DNA from: Turnera subulata
Lineage: Eukaryota > Streptophyta > Magnoliopsida > Malpighiales > Passifloraceae
Reading direction: 5' to 3'
DNA: 64,000 bases
Assembly: GCA_028386065.3 (NCBI GenBank)
Contig: JAKUCV010001413.1
Location: 266,944 to 330,943, forward strand
Shown here: positions 30,524 to 41,616 of the stretch, one piece after another
How the letters are laid out: each line of letters opens with the position of its first letter
Position numbering within the stretch: position 1 is the stretch's first letter
Translations under genes and position numbers: made by a program
The notes under the pieces: model-generated
Told to the model about the DNA's origin: nothing
Database searches by the model: none
What the model saw: the letters and a program-made list of their open reading frames with translations, nothing else

Positions 30524-33500
30524 ACTACAAAAAAAGAGGGTAATTGCGGCCATTTTATTGCGGGGGTTCGCGATTAACCTCCACAAATTGTCAGATATAG
30601 CGGCGGTTGAGCAAGCGCCACAGATGGAATCAAATTGCAGAGGTTTATGTTTCGTTTAGCGGAGGTTAAATCCCGCAATTTGTTTTCTTATTTTTCGCTC
30701 GATTTTAATGAGAAACTGCGGGGACCTCCAACCCCCGGTATATGTTGCTCAATTTTTTTCCCTTCTCAAAATCCCTCTTCTCTCGACACTCTTCTCAAAA
30801 GAAACACTGACCAAAAAAAGACTCTCTCTCTTCTTCGATTAGCCTTAGATTCTATCTCTATTGAACCCTAACTGACTCAAAATCTCTCTCTCAATAGTCA
30901 ATATCAATGAAATTGAATCCCTAAATTCCTCACTCGCCACTCCCTAAATCTCTCTATCGATCTCCTCTTTCGTTTCTTCTTACGCGCCGTCCCATTGGAA
31001 CTGCAACCTCGCGTCTTCCCTCTCTCCGGTGTCCGCCTCCACCGCTGCAACCTCTTCCTCGCATCTTCCTTCTCTCCGGTGTCCGCCTCCACCCCTGCAT
31101 CCTCTTCCTCCCACCGTCACGATCGAGTACAGATGCGAGGTGGTTTCCTTTCCTTTCTCTTTTTCTGTTCCTTTTGCCTTTCGTTTCCTGTCATATGATG
31201 CTTTTTTTTCTGCCATGCGATCTAAGGTTTCTAGTCGCTCGGGTGGAAGAACCAATTGCTTAATGGTTTTTTTTTTAATTTTAATTTTGTGAGTAGAAAT
31301 AATTAAGCAGTATAGGATCCCTAGAGCTTATTTAATATTCTTTGATGATGTTCTGGATATTTATCTAGCATGATTATCTAGTGATGTAAAATGAGAGATA
31401 AATTGATGCAATTTTGCCCTTCAATTTCTCTGATTTTAGTTCTAGTCAAGAGTTTGGGTTGCCTCAGTAGATTAAATCCTGAATGTTGGCAATACCTGAC
31501 ACTAAATGCGAAGCTAACCTCCATTTTAGCCACTGGAGTTACCTCCACTTTTCCATGTGGCCAAATCCAGCTAAATTACTATGCCCAAGGTTGTCCGAGA
31601 GCTGAAGAGATCATCACAGAACAAGTTATCTAGCTGCACTCTGACCATGGAAACACAACAATTTCCTGGGTGGTCAGAAATCTCTTTCACCAGTGCATCG
31701 TTAAGGTAAATCTTATTAGCTGTTACATATACACAAACTATAATGCTAAGCCAACCTGGGTTGGGCTAGCTACGTAAAGACTCACTACTAATTTTAGGTT
31801 GTTTATTTGCGTAGTCATGCGATGCATCACTCTTACTGAAGAAGTGGCAGGATTTGAGTCAGAGCAAGCATTACAGAGAAGCTTTGGGATGAGAAATTTC
31901 AAGTACGTTAGCACAATAAAAGGTGCTCTTGAGAAGGAATGCCCAGGGACTGTCTCTTGTGCTGGTGTTGTGGCTCTTTCGGCTAGAGATGGGATTGTCA
32001 TGGTACATGTCATCAAACCCTTATACTTGATTACGTGATGCAAGTTTGGGTTAATTAACAATATTAAATGACTGGGGGCAATGACCAATAGATGCTGAGA
32101 AAGACCAAGGAAGAAGGTAATAACAAAACAACAAAAAGAGGGGGAAAGAGGTAGCATAGCCAAATATATTATTTGGAATTTCCGCTGCGTAATTCTGATT
32201 TTGCATGTTAATTAATCTTCTGTTCTCTTCTTCGCATGTCGATGTGCTTTTTTTGCTTAGCTACTGTTTTAATTAGGCTAAGCTCCTGTGCTTAGTTCAT
32301 AATATAAGTATGGGCCTAAAGCAAATGCTTAAGGGGTGAAAAATATCGTACAAATTGACAGTGAAAAGCTTTTAGTTGGCTTTGTGGAACAATTGTTTCT
32401 AATGGGCCCTTCTGTACTTTGTTAACAAAACACGATTTCTGATTTTGATCTAATTGTCATTGTGACTTATCCATTGTTTGCAGTATCCACAGGACAAATA
32501 GAGAAATAGCAGGAGGAGATCAAGAACTGCGATTGTTTGATGCTGCTAACGAGGAGACCAACAGTATTCTGCAAAATGCTAAATACTTATTGCAGAACCC
32601 AAGGATTGACTCTTGAAGGTATTTGTTAGAAAGTTTTTTTATTTATGTAATCACAAGCACAAGTTTGATATGACATGAATGTGTTCTGAAACCTCAATGA
32701 GAAAACACTCAGAGCTGGAAAAAGTCATGTCTGGCTTCAGGGTTCAGGTCATATGGCTAGGATCATGTTTGATATTATCTAGTTAATCTATGTCTTAATT
32801 AGCACTGTTACTTTTGGTGTATTAGTTTTTCTGATTCCAGTTATTCTCTGTTCATTAGCTCTGTTGATCAATCTTGTGTGGCTTTTATTCATTTGCAGCA
32901 AACGAAGGATGAAAAGGAAATGGAGTTGGCCTTGGTGATTTGAAACTTGTTTTAGGACAACTCAGGGTAATTTAGCCTTCAATCCTCAATTTTGCAATCA
33001 GTGGGGGACTGAGCTAAATTTTGTATTACTTTTATTGGAATTGTTGGTGAATTCAATGTAAAAAAAATTTGAATTATCAATAAAATTTATTTTTTATTGT
33101 CAATTGTTTATTTTTGTTATTGTAATTTTTGAAGAATGAAAAGGAAATCTAAATACCACACTACTAATTTTTCGGGAAAAAAAATGATTGGGGGGTTCAA
33201 AACCCCCGCAATTTTTTTTTGAGGGTATTAGTCAAATAACGGAGGTCATAAACCGCCACAACTAAATGAAAGTTAACCTCCGCAATTTGCAATTTTTTTA
33301 GGGATATGTCATATTGTGGGGGGTAATAAACCGCCGCAATTTGATAAAATCGACCTCTGTAAATTGACAAGTCAATTTGCGGGGGTGCAGCAGAGGTCAC
33401 CTTAACGACCCCCGCAAAATGTTTGTGGGAGTGGTAACAGCGGGGGTGTTGGAAACCTTCGTAAATTGCAGCATAATCAAAACACACACATCGTTAAAAG

Positions 33501-34071
33501 AATCATTAAAAAAACCCCTCATACCAAATTAAGGAAAAATAAACCACTGCTAATAGACTTGCATTAACCTAAATGAGTTTTCCGAATCGAAAGTTGAGAG
33601 AAGTAAGAGAGAAAAAAAAAGAAACCTATTTGCATTTGAGAAGGAACCATCAATGAAAATGTCCCTCATTCCAATGGCGATAGAGTTACAGTTTTTTGGT
33701 GAAAATGATAATATCGAGAGAAGATCGTGGGTAAGTGATGATTAAGTGTGAGCATTTAGAATAGAAATACTATACCAAATACGCAGACAATATGTTTATC
33801 TTATTAAATGACTTTTCTTTTTAGAAATTATCTTAAAATGACTTTACCTTTCCTTTAGAAGAAAACAAAGAGACAGTTAATTTGACGTGGGTTTATTAAC
33901 GACGAGAATGTGAAAATATTAATGACTCATTATTTGAGTGGTCGATAATAACATTAACAATAGTAAGAACAGCGACCATATTTCAATTCGGTCCTTGTAA
34001 GTAAGTTAATGGTTACCAACCACTATATTTGGTCATTAGAATTGGTAATTATTATTGCATTCTGTTGTAGT
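30524..34071. mobile_element. CACTA-like non-autonomous transposon carrying a captured gene fragment
   Basis: The left end reads (C)ACTACAAAAAAAGAGGG, the right end ...TTGTAGT(G), an inverted pair. GTC flanks both sides (30521-30523 and 34072-34074), a 3-bp TSD. Both ends carry many short GCGGGGGTT / CGGAGGT / CCCCCGCAA motifs in both orientations (30545-30750 and 33190-33470), the subterminal repeat pattern of CACTA elements. No transposase is seen. The interior holds a class III peroxidase fragment (31558-32002) and other intron-like or exon-like sequence. If the terminal C/G are counted as part of CACTA...TAGTG, the TSD would not match, so the exact end is uncertain by one base. Confidence 0.75.
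31558..32002 (+). pseudogene. Class III peroxidase fragment captured by the CACTA-like element
   Basis: Exon-like block 1 (31558-31705) reads GQIQLNYYAQGCPRAEEIIT, a stop, then HGNTTISWVVRNLFHQCIVK, ending at a GT donor. Block 2 starts after an AG at 31814 and reads SCDASLLLKK, a one-base frame loss, then FESEQALQRSFGMRNF and ALEKECPGTVSCAGVVALSARDGIVM, ending at 32002 before GT. This is the N-terminal half of a secreted plant peroxidase close to Arabidopsis PRX21/PRX42 by motif. The catalytic distal His motif LFHDC reads LFHQC. The rest (proximal haem His half) is missing. Introns are kept, so capture was from genomic DNA. Confidence 0.8.
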
Positions 34072-34399
34072 GTCAATCATATGAGGAATAGAGGGTGAGA
34101 TAAAGGTTATATTACCAATTGTTAGTCTCCTGGGCTCCTCAGAGGTGTTGGTCACAGTGGCACTATCCTGGAATAATGATCAATAATAAAATAAAATGGC
34201 ACACCCAAAAATTATTAGGCTACATTCACAAGCTTGATCTTCCAGAAAACTTCTAATATAAAATAATAGGCTTATAAAAAAAATTTCCAAAAATAAATTT
34301 AAGAATAAAATAAAATCTAAAACTCTACCCAAAATAATATCCTACAAATGTGTTTCCTAAAAGATACTCCAAAAGTATTTTTCTCGTCTGTGTGGCGTG

Positions 34400-34730
34400 C
34401 TCCTAGCTGTTGTGGGCTGGGTCAAGCTTAATATGGACGGTGTTGTTTGCCTCCGTTCAAGTGTGCGGCTGCAGCAAATGGAGTGCTACGGGGCTCGGCG
34501 GGTGAATGGTTGCATGGCTTCTCTTGCAACGTTGGCACTTGTTTGGTTTTGAATTATGGGGGATTATGGGGTTTGTATAATGGCCTTCAACTTGGGCTGT
34601 CGACATGTGCTTGTGGAGGTGGATCCGCTGGAATCCGTCCAGAACTTGCAGTCAGTCCGCCACGTTCTCCATGCAGTACGGCTCTGTTGAGGTCTCTGCA
34701 GGAACTTATTTTAACCATTGTGGTGTAAGC
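34400..34730 (+). pseudogene. LINE RNase H fragment
   Basis: GWVKLNMDG, GVLRGSAGEWLHGFSCNVGTC, and VEVDPLESVQNLQ readings in shifting frames match the RNase H domain of the LINE at 51900-52200. It is only a fragment of the same family. Flanks 34075-34399 and 34731-35270 contain no gene; a small A-rich tail lies at 35058-35070. Confidence 0.7.
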
Positions 34731-35345
34731 TGAAAATCACTCTCTGACTCTTTTGATATAATTTTGTAGAGCCTGTATTACAATGACTGACTTTGTTGGT
34801 TTCCTAGTGTTTTAATTAAGATCTTTCGGTAGCATAAAAGAAATCAATATGATTATAAATAGGTCAAGAAGACACGGCCTGATATGATTAATTATACGAT
34901 AATTAAATAGGACGGATTCAGATCGAAAAATCAATACTTATTTCACCTATTTAACCCGATACAAACACAACAGTTGGGCACTGGTTAGGATGGGGGCAAG
35001 ATCTCAATGGATACCATGTACTGGTGGAGTACATTGCCCACTCTTTAAATAAGAAAGAAAAAAAAAGTATTTATTTATAGTGATAACTAAGGCCCCTGTT
35101 ATGATTTACCCCAGCAATATATATATTGACAATGTTTTAGGATTTAGGGTCATAAACTTTAACGAGTCTTGAACTAATTGACCCTAACGATTTTAAAGCA
35201 ATAATAATTAGATTATAGTTAATCGGGCTGACGAGTGATGTTGTATGTGACTTTTAACCCAGATATTAAACAAGGCCTAAGACCCATAATAAAGCTTGAG
35301 TTTGGGTATGAGCTTAAGTAGATATTATTTTGTCCCAAATTCTTC

Positions 35346-35352
35346 TATAAAT
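35346..35352 (+). promoter_or_regulatory. TATA box (class-2 F-box promoter)
   Basis: TATAAAT in TTCTTCTATAAATATAACCC, preceded by CCCAAGACC...ATAATAAAGC-like sequence at 35275-35300; ATG at 35524. Same layout as at 7.99 and 18.24 kb. Confidence 0.6.
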
Positions 35353-35877
35353 ATAACCCTAGGGCTAAGCTACCCTCGACTAGACGCTTCTTTGCACCAA
35401 TAGGAATTTTTTTTATAGAATTGCACCAATAGGTATTATATATATATAAATTCACTCATCATCAAAGAGTGATATTCACATAACAGAAACAACAACAGCG
35501 TAAGGCGCCACATCGAAAGAAAAATGAAAAAAGCCAAGCAGGAGGGACTCCCACTGGATGTAATGGAGGAGATTCTATGTAGAATCCCAGCCAGATTTGT
35601 TGTACGTTTCAAGTTAGTATCCAAAGTATTCAGTGATCTAATCTCTAGTCCCAGGTTCATCAAATGCCACTTAAAGCACGCCCCCTCGTATACTAATAAC
35701 CCTAAGTACCTCATCCAAGCATGGCATGGAGTGAAGAATCCGGGGTACCAGTACCGCGTCCAGTACCTAGAAGACGATGAAGATGGATCTCTGTTTAATA
35801 ACATCATCAACAAAGGCTGCCTCGGGGAACCACGTAGCCTTTGGTTACCTCCACTTAATGAGGACAAACATCATATT

Positions 35878-36357
35878 TGATAACATATGAAATAATAATT
35901 TATTGCCTAAAAGGACCAAGTAAGACCCTTAGAGTCCACGTCTACATCAAGACCTTGAGGTCCAGGTCTACACCTTGAGGTCTAAATCCACTCTAAGATT
36001 CTGAGGTCCAAGTCTCCAGAGGTCTTGGTCTGTATTGAGACCCTGAGGTCTAGGTCCAGCCCATGAGGAGGTCCATACCAAAACCCTGAGGTATAGGTCC
36101 ACACCAAAAACCTCAAATCTTGTATAAATAGTTGCCCCCTAACCTGAATAAAGGTACGAGAATAGAACTAATCAATTTCTTCTATCTATTACTTACTACA
36201 GAGAGTTTAGTTCTGACTTAGGCATCGTGAGAGCCTCTGGGGTCACACACCCTGGACACCCCCGGTGTCCTTTTGTCTTCCTCTTTTGCAGGCTTTGCAT
36301 CACCAAGATCCTACCACACATAGACCTTCTATAATCAGGTAAATCTCTGATTTATCA
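35878..36357 (+). repeat. TR-GAG element 5' LTR
   Basis: Contains repeated CCTGAGGTCTAGGTCC-type short units (35930-36115), a TATAAATAG box at about 36122, and ends TCTGATTTATCA. Confidence 0.93.
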
Positions 36358-36359
36358 TT

Positions 36360-36377
36360 TGGCGCCGTCTGTGGGAA
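36360..36377 (+). other. Primer-binding site of the TR-GAG element
   Basis: TGGCGCCGTCTGTGGGAA starts two bases after the LTR end. Its first nine bases match the complement of the 3' end of plant tRNA-Asp (CCA-ending); the remainder diverges, so the exact primer tRNA is uncertain. Confidence 0.7.
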
Positions 36378-36393
36378 ACCTGGACAAAAAGTC

Positions 36394-37506
36394 ATGTCTT
36401 CCCAATATGAACAATTGGGTGTTACCATGGAACCTACACCCCAAGGTGATGGAACCAAAGGTAATCCAACAATACCCACCGTTGGTGGTGGTACCGAAAG
36501 AGATCTAATAAGTAAGGCCTCCATAAATCAGCCATGTTTTGACACTGTATCCCGGGCTGAATTTATGCAATTTAGGGATGAGATATTGGCCAGCTTGCAT
36601 AAATTACAATCTGTAAACCCAATAGGGGATGCCGAAGAGCGGCATAGAGGTAGGTCTGGAAAAAAGCCCAGGCTTCCCTCTCGTGATGAGGAGGAACAAC
36701 TTATGAAGGCAGCCTTTGATGCACGTCCCTTTAGGGAAGAACATGAAGAACATGGGGGAGACAAGGGTCCCTTGTCAGAAAGGCAAGTGAAAGAATTGAT
36801 TGAACAATACCTACAGTCGGTGAAACGGCAAGCAAGGGGGAATGAGATGGATGGTGTCTTGCCTCTGAAAGATGTCGTCCGACTTGCTCCGGTACCAGAA
36901 AAATATAAAGCCCCCTCTATTGAAAACTATGGTGGTAATACTGACCCTAGAGACCATCTTAAGCAGTACATAGGGACTATGGGTATGTATGGTTACTCAG
37001 ATGATGTCCTATGCAAAGCTTTTCACACCACCTTGGTCCAGTCAGCTAGGGAGTGGTACATGGCACTAACACCCAAATCAATAGGGAGCTTTAAAGAGCT
37101 TAGTGACCAGTTTTTGACCCACTTCTCTAGTCAGAAAAAGACCAAGAAGACTCCATTGGCCCTCATGATGATGAAACAAAAGTCAAAGGAGTCATTAAGG
37201 GACTTTATGATGCGCTTCAATGCAGAGGCCATTGAAATTTTTAATCTAATAACCTCAACCAAAGCACATGCGCTAATAACGGCAACCACCAACATGGATT
37301 TGAAGAAGGCATTAGCTGCCAAAGGCCCTGAAAATGAAGATGATCTAATGGCAGAAATTGTTAAACAAATTAATATAGAGGAGGCCCTAGCTCTAACAAA
37401 GCCCCAGTTTGATGGGATAATCGACGAGAGAATACCAAAATTCACTGAAGAAGAAGGGCGCGAAATCCAAGAGCTGGAAAGTTGCTCCCCCATACATGAA
37501 ATATAG
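36394..37506 (+). CDS. gag: Gag protein of a non-autonomous Ty3-type element
   Basis: An intact ORF of 370 codons starting MSSQYEQLG 34 bp after the primer site. Residues 1-150 are polar and charged. Residues about 175-290 form the Retrotrans_gag domain: PSIENYGGNTDPRDHLKQY, then CKAFHTTLVQSAREWYMAL, SFKELSDQFLTHF, SKESLRDFMMRFNAEA. This spacing is that of Tat-lineage gags. There is no zinc knuckle before the stop, so nucleic-acid binding by a CCHC motif is lacking. It is not followed by protease or RT. Gag builds the particle in which the element's RNA is packaged. Open frame plus young LTRs suggest a recently active copy. Confidence 0.88.
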   Translation: MSSQYEQLGVTMEPTPQGDGTKGNPTIPTVGGGTERDLISKASINQPCFDTVSRAEFMQFRDEILASLHKLQSVNPIGDAEERHRGRSGKKPRLPSRDEEEQLMKAAFDARPFREEHEEHGGDKGPLSERQVKELIEQYLQSVKRQARGNEMDGVLPLKDVVRLAPVPEKYKAPSIENYGGNTDPRDHLKQYIGTMGMYGYSDDVLCKAFHTTLVQSAREWYMALTPKSIGSFKELSDQFLTHFSSQKKTKKTPLALMMMKQKSKESLRDFMMRFNAEAIEIFNLITSTKAHALITATTNMDLKKALAAKGPENEDDLMAEIVKQINIEEALALTKPQFDGIIDERIPKFTEEEGREIQELESCSPIHEI

Positions 37507-38039
37507 AGAAACTAAAGGGGTTCTACGTTAAGAAGCATTGCAGGTTCTCCTCTCCCATCAAAAGGTTTTTACTCTTTTTCTCTTGCAAATAAAGACCTTG
37601 AAAAGTCCCTTCATTCTCATTTAATAAAAGAGCTAAAAACTTTGTCTCCCTAGTTGTCATGTGTGAGTGACATTGTTATTAATCTCGTATTAAATCAAAT
37701 CTCTTCTAAAAAGTAAAGAACTCCTTTTACTTTTTTATACTCTCATATGTAAGGGTTTCTTTTATAAGTCCAACTCCTTTCTATACACTCGTATGTAAGG
37801 GTTTCTTTTATAAACCTGTGCTTAAAGGATTATATTTTGTACCCTTATCTAAGTGTTTACTTTTTACTCCTTAAAATAGCCTCGCACAAAGTTGAATTTA
37901 CTTATCGATTTACTCTCTTCCTATTTCTTCTTTTATTTTCTTAACAAAAAATACAAAAAAAAAGGAAAAAGTGAAGCAGGGGGCTTTAGTCACGAATTTC
38001 GTGGCGTGACCCACTCCCTCTCATGTATTGTGGAATATA

Positions 38040-38700
38040 TATAGTATGTATAATATGTATATATATTGATATCGGAAAAAAAAAGAAAAAGAATTTTACC
38101 TATTCTCTTATTAAAAGACGTCCTTTTCAAAGGCTTACATTGTACTCCATCTTTTTAAGATTTACTAGTATGTATAATATGTATGTATAATGATATCGAC
38201 TAATAAAAAAAAGGAAAAAGAATTTTACCTACTCCCTAATTAAAAGACCTTCTTTTCAAAGGCTTATATTGTACTCCCTTTTAAGGTTTACTTACTCCTT
38301 AATTAAAAGGTCTTCTTTTAAAAGGTTTATATTGTACTCTTCTTTTTAAGATTTTCCTACTCCCCGATTAAAAAGCCTTATTTTTAAGGTCCTTAATTGA
38401 AAGGCCTTCTTTTAAAAGGTTTATATTAAACTCATTCCTTTTAAGATTTCCCTACTTTCCGATTAAAAGGCATTATTTTTAAGGTCCTTAATTGAAAGGC
38501 CTTCTTTTAAAAGGTTTATATTATACTCCTTCCTTTTAAGATTTCCCTATTCCCCGATTAAAAGGCCTTATTTTTAAGGTCCTTAATTGAAAGGCCTTCT
38601 TTTTTTAGGTTTATATTGTACTCCTTATTTTTAAGATTTCCCTACTCCCCGATTAAAAGGTCTTATTTTTAAGGTCTTGTTAACAAAAGATGTCCCCTTG
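38040..38700 (+). repeat. Tandem repeat block 1 in the TR-GAG interior
   Basis: Several units of about 115-125 bp built from TTAAAAGGCCTTCTTTTAAAAGG, TTTATATTGTACTCC and AAGATTTCCCTACTCC motifs. The first two units also carry GTATGTATAATATGTAT and GAAAAAGAATTTTACCTA. Confidence 0.75.
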
Positions 38701-38729
38701 TAAAGGTCTTGTTAACAAAAAAAAAAAAA

Positions 38730-38970
38730 ATTATGACACCGTCACACCTATCGCCATGAGTTGCGGTAACAAAAATTTTAGAAGGAAGAAACAATTCTTG
38801 ATTCTCTTTCCTTAATAATAATGATAACAGGGGTTTCTAGAGGACCTTACAACTTGGGTCTTATATCGCCATGAGTTACGGTAACAAAAATTTTAGAAGG
38901 AAGAAACAATTTTTTATTCTCTTTCCTTAATAGTAATGATAACGGATTTCTAGAGGACCTTATAACTTGG
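38730..38970 (+). repeat. Tandem repeat block 2 in the TR-GAG interior
   Basis: Two units of about 115 bp: ATCGCCATGAGTT(G/A)CGGTAAC, then TTTTAGAAGGAAGAAACAA, then TTTCTAGAGGACCTTA. Noncoding. Confidence 0.8.
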
Positions 38971-39029
38971 GTCTTATATTTTTGTACCTACATCCAAGGG
39001 TTTTAATCTGTACTCCCTAGTTAAAAGGC

Positions 39030-39320
39030 TTTCTTTTTAAGGGTTTCTTATCTCCTTACATTTAAGGGTTTACACTTTAGTCCATCTCCTTATATTCAAG
39101 GGTTTACACTTTAGTCCATCTCCTTACATTTAAGGGTTTACACTTTAGTCCATCTCCTTACATTCAAGGGTTTATACTTTAGTCTATCTCCTTACATTCA
39201 AGGGTTTACACTAAAGTCCATCTCCTTACATTCAAGGGTTTATACTTTAGTCCATCTCCTTACATTTAAGGGATTACACTTTAGTCCATCTCCTTTCATT
39301 TAAGGAGTTACAAAATGATA
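39030..39320 (+). repeat. Tandem repeat block 3 in the TR-GAG interior
   Basis: About eight units of 34-35 bp with the core CTCCTTACATT(T/C)AAGGG followed by TTTACACTTTAGTCCAT. Noncoding. 39321-40080 is low-complexity AT-rich DNA without ORFs of note. Confidence 0.85.
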
Positions 39321-40079
39321 AATCCCAAGCTGACTTCTATTTTATACCCATGGTCTTATTAACAAGACCCCAAGTAAAGGGCTTATTTACAAGTCTCCTT
39401 TCTCGAATTAAATTCTTGTTAACAAGTCCTGCCTCCTCAAATCAAGCTCTTATTTACAAAGACCTCCCTTTTAAATCAAGATCCTACTTATAAAATCTCT
39501 TTTTTAATTCAAAGTCTTGTTCACAATACTCATTTTTAAAAAAAATAATAATAATAAGTCATGGACAAGACCCTACTTAGAAAACCAAGGTCTTACTTGG
39601 GCGTATGCTCTGCTGACATTGGCCCCTTTTTTATTATTTACTATGGTTTCTCTTCTTTTAAATAATTACCATAGTTTTCGCCAGAAGGAAAAGCATATAT
39701 TTGCGACTAAAATCTTTTCAAATTGTATAGCATATCTTGCAATTCTATTTTCAAACTATTAATCATGTATCTGTTTCATCCTAATTTCGAAAAATAAAGT
39801 TTTAAAAGCAAGAAATTACTTGGGTTATTATATATACATACAAAAAAAGAGAAGACTCTCTGGGTTTAAAAAATAAGATCCCTTGGTTGTAAAAATTTAG
39901 ATTCCTTGAGTGTGAAAAGAACGAACTCCAAAGGTCTAAAAAGGAAACACCCATGGTGTGAAAATATTGTTTTTTACTATTAACAATCCAAAAAAAGAGG
40001 GAAAAAGGACCATGTAGCCTATGCTAGTCGCATAAATAAGACGATAAAAAGTCATACAACATTCTATAGTTGTAAGATA

Positions 40080-40390
40080 AGATGACAAAAGGCTGTGTAC
40101 CCTCTACTAGTTGGAGAAATAAGACACTGAAAAGCCATATAATAGTTTATAGTTGCAAGCCAAGACGACATAAGGCCATGTAGCCGATTCTAGTCGCAAC
40201 AACACGACGATCTAAAGAAAGATCACATAATAAAAGACAACTAAGGCGCAGTATGGCCCAAATACGTCGCATGATAAAAGACAACTGAGGCAATAAAGCC
40301 CACATAGTCACAGATTTGAAAAAAAAAAAAGACAACTGAGGCAATAAAGCCCACGTAGTCACAGATTTGAAAAAAAAAAAAAGACGACCA
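40080..40390 (+). repeat. Tandem repeat block 4 in the TR-GAG interior
   Basis: Units of 45-60 bp containing AGACAACTGAGGCAATAAAG, CCCAC(A/G)TAGTCACAG and poly-A, at 40270-40385, with looser AAGACGA...GGCCATGTAGCC units before. Confidence 0.7.
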
Positions 40391-40439
40391 GGACCGAGCA
40401 GTCAAAAAACAAAGGTCGCATGCCTAAATGAAATATAAA

Positions 40440-40740
40440 GAAGGTACCGATTCTTAGAGGTTCTAGAGGTCCTCTTATATTATGTCTCCTCCATTAAAAA
40501 AAGAGAGTAGAAGAAATATAAAGAAGGAACCCATTCTTAGAGGTCCTCTTTGTATCTGATCTCCATAAGAAGGTACCCACGAGGTCCTCTTTATATTGTA
40601 TCTCCTCCATTAAAACTAGAGACTAGAAGAAATATGAAGAAGGAACCCATTCTTAAAGGTCCTCTTTATATCCGATCTCCATAAAGAAGGTACCCACTTT
40701 TAGAGGTCCTCTTTATATTGTGTCTCCATTAAAAAAGAAA
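40440..40740 (+). repeat. Tandem repeat block 5 in the TR-GAG interior
   Basis: Four to five units of about 60-75 bp with AAGAAGG(T/A)ACCCATTCTTAG, AGGTCCTCTTTATATTGT and CTCCATTAAAA. Bases 40741-41137 lack an ORF and lead to the purine tract. Confidence 0.75.
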
Positions 40741-41137
40741 GAAGAATCAACTTTTGAAGGTTCTCCTTACATTGGCCCACCTTATTTTATCTAACGGCGA
40801 ATATCTTCGAGTTTAAAAAGAGAGGCTTTCAAGAGACAACAAAAAAGGAAAAAAAAATTCCTTTTACAAGTAAAGAATGAGAATTCCTGTAAATCCAGAG
40901 GACCTTTCCTAGGTCTAAAGAAAAGTGCAAAAGACAAAGTGAGTTTAAAGTAAGCTCAATAAAAAATACAAACCCTTGTCTTATAAGAGGATCGCTCGTA
41001 TTTGGGGCTATATGAGTCCTGAGATAGCCAAATAAGGCAATTTAATGCATGGTGGTAACTGAAGCGAAAGAGCACATATTTAAGAAGTAAACTCTAAGGA
41101 AAATTATCACACAATTTCCCTCAGAGTTGGGGGCTAG

Positions 41138-41616
41138 TGATAACATATGAAATAATAATTTATTGCCTAAAAGGACCAAGTAAGACCCTTAGAGTCCAGG
41201 TCTACATCAAGACCTTGAGGTCCAGGTCTACACCTTGAGGTCTAAATCCACTCTAAGATTATGAGGTCCAAGTCTCCAGAGGTCTTGGTCTGTATTGAGA
41301 CCCTGAGGTCTAGGTCCAGCCCATGAGGAGGTCCATACCAAGACCCTGAGGTATAGGTCCACACCAAAAACCTCAAATCTTCTATAAATAGTTGCCCCCT
41401 AACCTGAATAAAGGTACGAGAATAGAACTAATCAATTTCTTCTATCTATTACTTACTACAGAGAGTTTAGTTCTGACTTAGGCATTGGAGAGCCTCCGGG
41501 GTCACACACCCTGGACACCCCCGGTGTCCTTTTGTCTTCCTCTTTTGCAGGCTTTGCATCACCAAGATCCTACCACACATAGACCTTCTATAATCAGGTA
41601 AATCTCTGATTTATCA
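41138..41616 (+). repeat. TR-GAG element 3' LTR
   Basis: 479 bp, nearly identical with the 5' LTR; the clearest difference is CATTGGAG for CATCGTGAG near 41484. Confidence 0.93.

Larger units (their letters stand above)
35878..41616 (+). mobile_element. Non-autonomous Ty3 element with gag only (TR-GAG type), 5.74 kb
   Basis: LTRs 35878-36357 and 41138-41616 (480/479 bp, TGATAAC...TTATCA) differ by about six substitutions and one indel, about 98.5% identity. 5-bp TSD ATATT at 35873-35877 and 41617-41621. The primer-binding site TGGCGCCGTCTGTGGGAA adjoins the 5' LTR, and a purine tract GAGTTGGGGGCTAG precedes the 3' LTR. The interior encodes one intact gag (36394-37506) and no pol; 37507-41137 is noncoding and made of several tandem-repeat blocks. 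By gag and primer site it resembles the Tat lineage. It would need an autonomous partner for reverse transcription and integration. Confidence 0.93.

Noticed and set aside
36300..37493. Antisense ORFs opposite gag
   Set aside because: They are shadows of the open gag frame.
38040..40740. Considered as a CRISPR-like array because of regular short repeats
   Set aside because: Units are directly adjacent and degenerate, without unique spacers, and lie inside a plant LTR retroelement.
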